Below are positions 18,238-26,132 of a stretch of DNA of 64,000 bases, in pieces. The stretch is taken from contig NZ_CP015994.1 in NCBI RefSeq assembly GCF_002214625.1, positions 806,001-870,000 of the forward strand. The letters are read 5' to 3'. The notes beneath the pieces were generated by a model. It searched no databases. It had not been told where the DNA came from and saw only the letters and a program-made list of their open reading frames with translations. Numbering within the stretch: position 1 is the stretch's first letter; each line of letters opens with the position of its first letter. Source of the DNA: Anaplasma ovis str. Haibei. Lineage in GTDB: Bacteria > Pseudomonadota > Alphaproteobacteria > Rickettsiales > Anaplasmataceae. Both the position numbers and the translations under genes were made by a program.

Positions 18238-18335
18238 GTTCCGCTACTCTCTAGACTCCACGCATAATAGGCTCTACCACTAAAGTATGATTTAATCATT
18301 AACATAAAGGTTAAGAAAGTAAAAAGACAGAACAA

Positions 18336-20939
18336 GTGAAAAATTCTAAGCTTGACATACAGCAGCAAAATGCTACCGACCCGGAACGGGAATTTGTGTG
18401 GATAAGTGCATCTGCGGGTACTGGAAAAACCGGGTTACTGGTCCATAGAGTAATAAGGCTGATGGTATCTGGGCAGCGCAATATACTGTGCCTTACTTTC
18501 ACAAACGCTGCTGTACATGAAATAAGAGAGAGAATATACGGCATAGTGGCGGAATGGCTGGCTCTACCCAAAGACGAGCTAGTCAGTAGGCTTCAGGAAG
18601 TATGTTATCAACGGATAGACCATCAGCACTACATAAGGGCACGACAGCTTTTCTTTGACGTTCCTTCCATCCTAAAAATACAAACGGTGCACAGCTTTTG
18701 CCACTCTTTGGTAGTGTCATTCCCCGCGGAAACAGGCGTCTCGGCAGACTTTGAAATGCGAGAACTGTCTGAGTCTTACCCAAAAATTTTTGCTCAGCTA
18801 CTGCGAGAGGATAGGGGCATTGACCGTGACTTGTCAGAAATTTCGATAGAGCTCAAAGAAGATACGCTATACAACCTTGTGTATCAAATCATCAATAAGC
18901 AACGCAAGATTGCCTCCGTTGAACCACCGCAACCTGCGGTTGCTGACCCACACACAATTATGTGCCCAGTGCAATTGATAGATGCTTTGAAGCGTGGCGG
19001 CACAAGGGACCAAAAAATCAGCAGGAGGCTGAGCGCCTGGAATAATTCCGTAAAAAGGTCTCCAGAGAAGGTTGCGGAATACTTGTCGATTTTCATCGAC
19101 CTACAATCTCTAACCAAAAAATCCGTCTCCGGCATAGCGACCAAGGGCATTGTGGAACAATTTCCCAACATTGTCGGGGTTATTGAGTGCGAGCAGGAGG
19201 CGCTACTGGAATTTGCAGAACAATTCTACACAGAACGGATAACAAAACGCACGTTTCACCTGGCACGGATTGCGCAGAAATGCGCAGCGCTGTACGAACA
19301 AGACAAGAAACACTCAAAATACCTGGATTACAACGACGTCATCAGGCTTACACTTGATCTCATGTTACATCCAGACTACAAAGACTGGGTGCTCTTCCGC
19401 TTAGATAGCGAAATAGACCATATATTGGTAGACGAATCTCAGGACAATAGCCTCGAGCAGTGGAACATAGTAGCTGCTCTGTGCAGTGAGTTCTTTTCCG
19501 GACTTGGAAGCAGCAACAGTAAGCGCACACTGTTCGTTGTGGGGGATGTAAAACAATCTATATATGGGTTCCAAAATGCTCGACCAGATTATTTTCACCG
19601 CATGCACCAATATTTCTCCGCCCAAAGTAACGATACGCTCACGGTACAATTGCATACGTCATTCCGGTCAGCCAGGCCTATTTTGTGTCTTGTAGACCGG
19701 ATTTTCAACGCTTTTAGAGAGCAGGTCTCTTTTCAATCACAAGAAATAAAACACGGGGTGTATCGCGCATCAGATCACGGATATGTTGAAGTGTGGCCAT
19801 TGATAAACACCGAAAGGCGCAAGAAACTTTACGCATGGGATGAACCAGAAATTGCCACTGGCACGCAACACGCTCTCGGTGCACTGCTGCTTGCACAAAC
19901 AATAGCCGGGACCATCAGCATGTGGATTAAAAGCGGCAGGATGCTAGCTGCCAAAAGCCGCCCAGTGTGCGCGGGAGACATACTAATACTGGTGCGTCGC
20001 AGAACCATTTTGGTTGATTACATAATAGCGGAGTTGAGGCAGGTTGGAATCCCGGTATCCGGCAGGGATAGGTTCAACATGATGGATTATGTCGCAATTC
20101 AGGACCTGGTAAACCTGGGTGAATTCCTGTTGTTGCCTGAAAATGACATGGCTCTCGCAGCGCTGCTTAAGTCCCCCATATTCGGACTGACAGATCATGA
20201 CCTTTTAAACCTAGCACGTAGTCGCACCGACGCTGCTTCGCTGTGGAGTAAGCTACAAACGTTCATTCAGTTTAGCAACATCACAGACTATCTAACATCA
20301 CTGATCAGCATTTCCAAGGGCCGTACCCCGCTAGATTTATATTGCCTTGTCCTATCGGAGCACAGAGAAAAGCTATTGCAAAACCCGAGCCAGGCGTCAG
20401 CGGAAATAGTAGATGAATTTATAAATCTGCTTATAAAGTTTGGGCTCAACAACGTAAACACGTTAGAGTCTTTCATTCACTGGATAAAGAGCACAAACCC
20501 CGAGGTTAAGATTGACATAAGCACCTCCGAGAACGTCGTTAGGGTCATGACCGTACACAGCGCAAAAGGCATGCAATCACCCATCGTGTTCTTACCGGAC
20601 ACAACAAACGTTCCCAAGTGTGAGCTTCAGCTCATTTTTGACGCCGAAAATACACCTATATGGTGTGCCGGCGACACAAACGCACGTTGCAGGGACCTGA
20701 AAACGCTGAAAAGGCAAGAAGAATATAACGAATATCTCAGGCTGCTGTATGTTGCCATAACCAGAGCGGAAGACGAGCTGTACGTGGCTGGTATAGGCCC
20801 ATCACGCGAGCAGTCCTGGTACGACATAATTACCGGCGTGGGTGGGGATATATTCACAAAAAAATCAGTGGTCTTGTCCCCAATGTTTCAAGACAAGGTA
20901 GATGTTCTCTACATAGAAAGCCCGAAAGAATCTGGCTAG
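18336..20939 (+). CDS. addA: UvrD/AddA-type DNA helicase lacking the nuclease domain
   Basis: 867 aa from the GTG at 18336. Superfamily 1A motifs are all present: Walker A SASAGTGKTGLLVHR (about residue 25), LTFTNAAVHEIRERI, Walker B DESQDNSLEQW (about 366), VGDVKQSIYGFQNARP (about 402), HTSFRSARPI, VMTVHSAKGMQSPIVFLPD (about 727) and LYVAITRAEDELY. The order and spacing match AddA, the double-strand-break repair helicase-nuclease. Typical AddA is about 1100-1200 aa and ends in a PD-(D/E)XK nuclease; this protein stops about 60 residues after motif VI and the next 187 bases do not encode the missing domain. No addB is in the window. It could also be a divergent UvrD. Confidence 0.8.
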   Translation: MKNSKLDIQQQNATDPEREFVWISASAGTGKTGLLVHRVIRLMVSGQRNILCLTFTNAAVHEIRERIYGIVAEWLALPKDELVSRLQEVCYQRIDHQHYIRARQLFFDVPSILKIQTVHSFCHSLVVSFPAETGVSADFEMRELSESYPKIFAQLLREDRGIDRDLSEISIELKEDTLYNLVYQIINKQRKIASVEPPQPAVADPHTIMCPVQLIDALKRGGTRDQKISRRLSAWNNSVKRSPEKVAEYLSIFIDLQSLTKKSVSGIATKGIVEQFPNIVGVIECEQEALLEFAEQFYTERITKRTFHLARIAQKCAALYEQDKKHSKYLDYNDVIRLTLDLMLHPDYKDWVLFRLDSEIDHILVDESQDNSLEQWNIVAALCSEFFSGLGSSNSKRTLFVVGDVKQSIYGFQNARPDYFHRMHQYFSAQSNDTLTVQLHTSFRSARPILCLVDRIFNAFREQVSFQSQEIKHGVYRASDHGYVEVWPLINTERRKKLYAWDEPEIATGTQHALGALLLAQTIAGTISMWIKSGRMLAAKSRPVCAGDILILVRRRTILVDYIIAELRQVGIPVSGRDRFNMMDYVAIQDLVNLGEFLLLPENDMALAALLKSPIFGLTDHDLLNLARSRTDAASLWSKLQTFIQFSNITDYLTSLISISKGRTPLDLYCLVLSEHREKLLQNPSQASAEIVDEFINLLIKFGLNNVNTLESFIHWIKSTNPEVKIDISTSENVVRVMTVHSAKGMQSPIVFLPDTTNVPKCELQLIFDAENTPIWCAGDTNARCRDLKTLKRQEEYNEYLRLLYVAITRAEDELYVAGIGPSREQSWYDIITGVGGDIFTKKSVVLSPMFQDKVDVLYIESPKESG

Positions 20940-21126
20940 CCGGGACGTGGTGGAGTGAGCTCGTAACCTCACGCTATTGGGAATGTACTAAACCGTCAAT
21001 GAGCTCAACAGCTGAGGAACTATGCACAGCACTTCAGAACCAGCCACTAACTGGATCATAAATGAGCCGGCGTGCACGCATCACTACCACACACAGGGCG
21101 TGCCACATAGCATGGCAACTGCAGCG

Positions 21127-22101
21127 CTACATGGTGATGACGCCTAGACCCGCCAACTTCCGGTCTTCAAGGTCTTTGTGAGCTTTGGCAATATCTTTAA
21201 ACTTGTAAGTCTTGTTGATCTCTGCCCTAATATGCCCCCTTCTGAGCATTTCAAATATCTCCATGGCAGTGAGCCCAAGTTCCAGCCTGGAGCGCTTATA
21301 ATGCTGAATCGCTGGGGAAGTTATGAACCACGACCTGGCGCTCAGCATCGACATGCTTACATTAGGCATGCGACCGGAAATACTCCCGTAGGATATGTAC
21401 AGCCCAAAATGCCCCAGTACGCTGAACGACACCTTACTTACAGCCGCACCTATAGGATCATATACAACATTTACGCCCCGGTCACCAGTGATCGACATCA
21501 CCTCTTTGGTAATATCATCATCCTTGAGGCTCATAACATAAGAGCAGCCCGCCTCTCTTGCCGCGTCAAGACGTGCACCCGATTCTACAACTCCTATGAC
21601 CTTGCCACCTTTGTATCTGGCCCACTGACAGAGAATTTGTCCAACACCTCCAGACACTCCGTGCACCAGGGCAAATGTTCCTGGACGTATGTCGTATATT
21701 CTGTGAGTAAGATAGTGCGCAGCCATTGCCTTAAGCATGACCGCAGCCGCAACTTCGTCACTTATGTCATCAGCTATCTTGAATAGGTACCTTTGGTTTA
21801 TCAGTCTGGCCTCAGAATACGCACCACCAGGCGCAGTGCAGTACCCTACCCTATCTCCAACATTTAGCGCCTCAACGCCCGGCCCTAGCTGCCGCACAAC
21901 ACCAACGGCCTCTACACCCAAAACCGCGGGGAAGGATGGCACCTTCCTCGTCCCAGCACGATATTCTACATCGTAGCGATTCAGGCCTATCGCCGTGTGA
22001 TCAATTAAAACTTCACCCTTGCCAGGCTCGCCAACGTCTACGTCAACGTACTTGAGAACGCCGGCATCACCATTTCTGTCGATAACAACAGCCTTTGACA
22101 T
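21127..22101 (-). CDS. qor: Zinc-independent quinone oxidoreductase (MDR superfamily)
   Basis: 324 aa from the ATG at 22101, preceded by GGAG at about 8 bases; a GTG three codons upstream is the alternative. The GroES-like N-terminal domain (GEVLIDHTAIGLNRYDVEYR, PSFPAVLGVEAVGVV) is followed by the NADPH-binding Rossmann fold with the family motif VHGVSGGVGQILCQWARYKG (about residue 147). The C-terminus FKDIAKAHKDLEDRKLAGLG is typical of Qor. It reduces quinones with NADPH; the physiological substrate is unknown. It is convergent with the helicase gene. Confidence 0.88.
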   Translation of the reverse strand: MSKAVVIDRNGDAGVLKYVDVDVGEPGKGEVLIDHTAIGLNRYDVEYRAGTRKVPSFPAVLGVEAVGVVRQLGPGVEALNVGDRVGYCTAPGGAYSEARLINQRYLFKIADDISDEVAAAVMLKAMAAHYLTHRIYDIRPGTFALVHGVSGGVGQILCQWARYKGGKVIGVVESGARLDAAREAGCSYVMSLKDDDITKEVMSITGDRGVNVVYDPIGAAVSKVSFSVLGHFGLYISYGSISGRMPNVSMSMLSARSWFITSPAIQHYKRSRLELGLTAMEIFEMLRRGHIRAEINKTYKFKDIAKAHKDLEDRKLAGLGVITM

Positions 22102-22216
22102 ACGCTCCACTCCATCTCACCGTACCATATTACATATAACCGTTAACAAAAAGAAAAAGACCTCGCATCAGTCATACGTCTGCACCTATTTAATTCACCT
22201 TGCAATCCATAAAGAC

Positions 22217-24550
22217 CTAGTCCTGTCCGGGAACCAGCACACCGGCCTCCACATGCTGCACGCGGTCGTTATTAGGAGCCCCGGTTCCCACAGCGGCTTT
22301 GGCGTTAGGGCTAACGCCACTGAGCGCGTTATCAATATCGGTTCCACCTGTGGTGGTGCCATCTGAAATTCGCGCCTCAGATGCAGTCTCTACAACACCA
22401 CTTGTTGTGGATTTTTTGGCACGACTGCGAGTTTTCCTTCTGCTCGACTCTTCTTGCAAATTCGAGGAATTTCTAGCGCTGCTGCGTTCAGCGGCATTTT
22501 TCGTGTCACTATGTGGGCCGGGAGAACCTGTGCGTGCATCAGTCTTCGGATCGTCGGCCTTTTCACGTGCTACCTGTTCACGGTCTTGCGCAGGCGCAGA
22601 ATCCCGCTGCGTGGCGCCTTCACTCTCAGCCATACTTGCAACCGAGGAGGCACTGCCTTTTTCTTCATCATTCTCGGTAGAGTGATCTGGACTGCCACCA
22701 TCAGGTTGCAAACCTCCAATCGGAATGCTATGCCCATGTGCAGCTTGGTTCCCTGTTGCAACACGAGCAGCAGCACCGGGCGATGCCTCTATCTTAGAGG
22801 GCTCCTGACCGCTAGTATGGCACACTCCCGTACTTTCCCGACCACCCGACCCTCCGCTGTTCGCAGGAGACTTGTTCGCAGTAAACCTGTTTAGTATCTC
22901 ATCCCTATCACCCATAGCAGCCATCATGCCGTCATCCATAACAATTATTTGCTCTACGGCGCTGAGCAACTGCATTTTGTGGGTCACAACGAACGTTGTA
23001 ATACCAAACTGTTTTGCATAGGCAAGCGCGTGTACCAAGTTTGCCTCGGCCCTTCCATCCAAGTTTGCATTGGGCTCATCCAAAACCAAAAGCCTCACAT
23101 CACCGTAGAATGCTCTGGCCAGCCCCAACATTTGTTTCTGCCCCCCTGACAGGACCACTCCGTTACCACCTATTACGGTGTCATACCCGCTAGGGAGGTG
23201 TAATATCATTTCGTGAATCCCCGCAATCTTGGCAGCCTTAATTACCTTTTCCGGGTCAGGATCAGGTGCCATTCTTGCAATGTTGGTCTTAACAGAGGCC
23301 TGAAAAAGCTCGACATCTTGAGGCAAATACCCAACATGACACCCGAAATCTTCTCTATTCCACGTGTATACATCCGCACCATCGAGTCTAACAACTCCAG
23401 ACAGGGGTTTCCATACCCCTACCAAAAGCTTTGCCAGGGTTGATTTCCCCGATGCACTGGGCCCGATGATGCCAACAATGCTACCTGGTTCTACACCAAA
23501 GGATACACCTTTAATCGTGGGCTTGCTTCCCCCATAGGGCGTGAAGAACACTCTATCCATGGTGATGCTTCCCCTGGGTGTTGGTAATGCCATGGCCTGC
23601 TCTCTCTTCGGAAATGCAAGCAACAATGCCTGCAGCCTTCTGTAGGATATCCTGGCTGAGAGTAGCATTTTCCAGGTATTGATCGCAGCCTCAAACGGGG
23701 CTAAAGCTCTACCCATGAGAATTGAGGCAGCAATTATGCCACCAGCGGTTTTATGTCCGTGTATAGCAAGCCATGCTCCCACCCCGATCACAGAAATCTG
23801 TAGGACAGAGCGAACAAACTTTGTAACACCCATTATCACGTTAGACCTGCCCTGGGCTTTTATCTGTAGCTTTCTGTTGTGGGCGTTTCTGTTGGACCAT
23901 TCTGCAACTATGTGCCTCACCATACCCATGGCCTCTACCACTTCGGCGTTCCGACTCGCAACATCTATGTAGTTGATATTGCGCACGTTTTCCTCGTTAG
24001 ATTCCTGCATAACACGCTTGGTTGCCAGCTCATTCCAAACTGCCATCAACACCAGTAGAGCTATACCAACTACGGCTATATACCCCGTAACAGGGTGTAT
24101 CATGAATATCGCAGCAAGGTATACTACTGCCCACGGCATATCGAACAAGGACAGCACGCCAAACCCTGTAATGAAGCTCTTTACTACTCCAAGATCACGT
24201 ATTGCTTCACCGCTGGAGGTTGAAGCCTTGACCGAAGTTAAGCTTATGGCCCTGGCAATAAGATCAGGCGTGGCTTCTCTATCTATCCAATCCGCAACCT
24301 TAGCCATGGTTAGAGACCGGCAAACATCCAGCATTGAAGAACAGACCAACGCACCTACGGTGACTACACTCAGCATCAGAAGGGTAGAAGAGCTCCCACT
24401 GGAGAGCACTCTATCCAAAACCTGCGAGGTATACAGAGGCAAAAACAGGACCAGGACGTTTATCGCAGAACTGAACCAAAACACAAACCAAAACACGCCC
24501 TTACACTTTTCCAACGTCTGATACAGGACGCTTTTTTTCAGCTCCTTCAT
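22217..24550 (-). CDS. Type I secretion ABC exporter (PrtD/HlyB-like) with long hydrophilic C-terminal tail
   Basis: 777 aa from the ATG at 24550; GTG at 24580 and TTG at 24592 are in-frame alternatives. The transmembrane domain (about residues 1-300) is followed by the nucleotide-binding domain: Walker A GPSASGKST, Q-loop YLPQDVELF, signature LSGGQKQMLGLARA, Walker B LLVLDEPNANLD and H-loop VTHK. This architecture is the PrtD/AprD type that works with an HlyD-family adaptor and TolC. The family normally ends after the ATPase (about 560-580 aa). Here a 217-residue tail rich in S/G/A/E/K/R/T follows, with no predicted fold. The adaptor is not adjacent. Confidence 0.88.
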   Translation of the reverse strand: MKELKKSVLYQTLEKCKGVFWFVFWFSSAINVLVLFLPLYTSQVLDRVLSSGSSSTLLMLSVVTVGALVCSSMLDVCRSLTMAKVADWIDREATPDLIARAISLTSVKASTSSGEAIRDLGVVKSFITGFGVLSLFDMPWAVVYLAAIFMIHPVTGYIAVVGIALLVLMAVWNELATKRVMQESNEENVRNINYIDVASRNAEVVEAMGMVRHIVAEWSNRNAHNRKLQIKAQGRSNVIMGVTKFVRSVLQISVIGVGAWLAIHGHKTAGGIIAASILMGRALAPFEAAINTWKMLLSARISYRRLQALLLAFPKREQAMALPTPRGSITMDRVFFTPYGGSKPTIKGVSFGVEPGSIVGIIGPSASGKSTLAKLLVGVWKPLSGVVRLDGADVYTWNREDFGCHVGYLPQDVELFQASVKTNIARMAPDPDPEKVIKAAKIAGIHEMILHLPSGYDTVIGGNGVVLSGGQKQMLGLARAFYGDVRLLVLDEPNANLDGRAEANLVHALAYAKQFGITTFVVTHKMQLLSAVEQIIVMDDGMMAAMGDRDEILNRFTANKSPANSGGSGGRESTGVCHTSGQEPSKIEASPGAAARVATGNQAAHGHSIPIGGLQPDGGSPDHSTENDEEKGSASSVASMAESEGATQRDSAPAQDREQVAREKADDPKTDARTGSPGPHSDTKNAAERSSARNSSNLQEESSRRKTRSRAKKSTTSGVVETASEARISDGTTTGGTDIDNALSGVSPNAKAAVGTGAPNNDRVQHVEAGVLVPGQD

Positions 24551-24687
24551 CGCGGAAAAGCCGAACTTTACACCTTCCACTACATACCCCAAATACTACG
24601 GATCTCGGAACGCACTTAAAACAGTGGCACCAGCCGTTAAGCCTCGATATTACTATAAAAGTCTACTTATCATAAAGTAAATTAGTA

Positions 24688-24716
24688 TTGTACAACCCTA
24701 AATTAGGCCTTAGAAT
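24688..24716 (+). promoter_or_regulatory. Promoter for the HIG1-like gene and folP
   Basis: TTGTAC (24688-24693) and TAGAAT (24711-24716) are separated by exactly 17 bases, and the predicted transcript starts about 25 bases before the ATG at 24748. The TAGAAT -10 recurs at two other good promoters in this window. Confidence 0.5.
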
Positions 24717-24747
24717 ACCACTTGGGGTTTGTTCCGTTGTTTGTAAA

Positions 24748-24918
24748 ATGCTACCTGTCGTTGTGTTGTCGCTGCTCACTGTGTTCTCGTTGGTGGCAGG
24801 TGTTGTGCTGGCATCTGTGGGTGGGAGTTTTTACGTGAAATATAGAAACAAACTCATGATTGCCAGGGTGGCGCTGCAGGCGGCTTGCGTCATATCTGCC
24901 GCGTTGCTGCTGAAATAA
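24748..24918 (+). CDS. Twin-transmembrane small protein of the HIG1 type
   Basis: 56 aa from the ATG at 24748. Two hydrophobic helices (LPVVVLSLLTVFSLVAGVVL and ARVALQAACVISAALLL) flank a basic loop with YRNKLMIARVALQ. That loop matches the KYxNKLMRARVxLQ signature of the small alphaproteobacterial HIG1-domain proteins, whose mitochondrial relatives are cytochrome oxidase/supercomplex assembly factors. The function in bacteria is not established. It lies 10 bases upstream of folP and is co-directional. Confidence 0.75.
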   Translation: MLPVVVLSLLTVFSLVAGVVLASVGGSFYVKYRNKLMIARVALQAACVISAALLLK

Positions 24919-24928
24919 TGGGTCAAGC

Positions 24929-25735
24929 GTGGATTCTCTGCGTACCAAAATTATGGGAGCGTTGAATATAACGCCAGATTCGTTCTCCGACGGGGGCAAG
25001 TTCTTCAATAGCGAAAACGCGGTCAGCCACGCTGCAAGGTTAATAGCAGATGGAGCGGCAGTCATAGATGTAGGTGGAGAGTCAAGCGCACCTGGTGCCA
25101 CGTCCATCTCTCAGGAAGAGGAATGGGAGAGGCTACGGGAGGCTCTGCCCAAAATTGTAGATATAGCACACAGCTCAGGAGCTGAGGTTAGTGTTGACAC
25201 CAGAAACGCACGCACCGCTGCCGAGGCTTTGACCTTTGGAGTGGATTACGTAAATGATGTCGGCGGGCTCATGGATCCGGAAATGCTGCCTGTAGTGGCG
25301 CGTAGCAAAGCCAAGATAATAATCATGCACAATTTTGGTATACCTGTCTCTGTAGTGAAACCAAAATTGGGCGCGCCGGAACAACTTATGGAGGAAATTA
25401 TAGAATGGTTTCACGCCAAGGTAGACGCTTTGGTCTCTGCCGGTGTTGATAAACAGCGCATCATACTAGACCCGGGTATAGGATTCGGAAAGTCGCAAGA
25501 ATATTCGTGGCACATCATAAAGAATGTGTCGCAGTTTAAAGTTTTGGGGCTTCCAATATGTATTGGGCACTCGCGTAAGTCTATGTTTTCCGCAATTTCA
25601 ACTGAGCCAGAATCGCGTGATTTTCCCACAGCAGTTGTGTCGGCGTTTCTGCTGAGCCAGGGGGTGGAGTTCATACGGGTTCACAACGTATCCCTCAGCA
25701 TGGTTGCGCTTAAAGTTGCAAGCACGCTGCTGTAG
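24929..25735 (+). CDS. folP: Dihydropteroate synthase
   Basis: 268 aa from the GTG at 24929. It condenses p-aminobenzoate with the pterin pyrophosphate in folate synthesis. Family motifs: GALNITPDSFSDGG (residues 10-23), IDVGGESSAPGA (about 46), SVDTRNARTAAEAL, DPGIGFGKS (about 179) and IGHSRKSMFSA (about 213). The sulfonamide-site loop reads GGESSAPGA rather than the usual GGESTRPGA, so the arginine is replaced by alanine. It probably shares a transcript with the HIG1-like gene. Confidence 0.94.
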   Translation: MDSLRTKIMGALNITPDSFSDGGKFFNSENAVSHAARLIADGAAVIDVGGESSAPGATSISQEEEWERLREALPKIVDIAHSSGAEVSVDTRNARTAAEALTFGVDYVNDVGGLMDPEMLPVVARSKAKIIIMHNFGIPVSVVKPKLGAPEQLMEEIIEWFHAKVDALVSAGVDKQRIILDPGIGFGKSQEYSWHIIKNVSQFKVLGLPICIGHSRKSMFSAISTEPESRDFPTAVVSAFLLSQGVEFIRVHNVSLSMVALKVASTLL

Positions 25736-26132
25736 CTCATTGCATCTATCCCACAGTTCCCATTCACCATATGTTGCTAACAAGACCAGGGCCGCAGTAT
25801 GCCGGATTGTGCACACCTGCGCGGTGTGACGCATGCACGTTGCCCAGTAAAAACCGCTATACAGAATGCCAATAGTCCGCAAGGCAATGGCCACGGATTG
25901 CAACCCACAACTGTAACGTCAGGGAGCTCACGATACATATTTCTTGAACACGTTCACCAAACCTGCAAAGCTTCTCCCTAAAAGCAAAGTGTGCCGCATA
26001 ACTTGCACAGGAGCACCACTTACTGTGCTAGGGGAGGTTATGTCTTGCAGCCGCGTGTTGCGCCGCAGTCCCGCTTTGCTTTTTACCCATATTAGTAGTA
26101 ACATTCTGCGGGCTTATTACCAGGAAATATAG
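25736..26132. other. Spacer upstream of carB, nothing firm
   Basis: 397 bases. Only short frames are open. A small hairpin GCACAG...CTGTGC (26005-26028) lies about 105 bases before carB and might belong to its leader, but it is too short to call. Confidence 0.35.
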
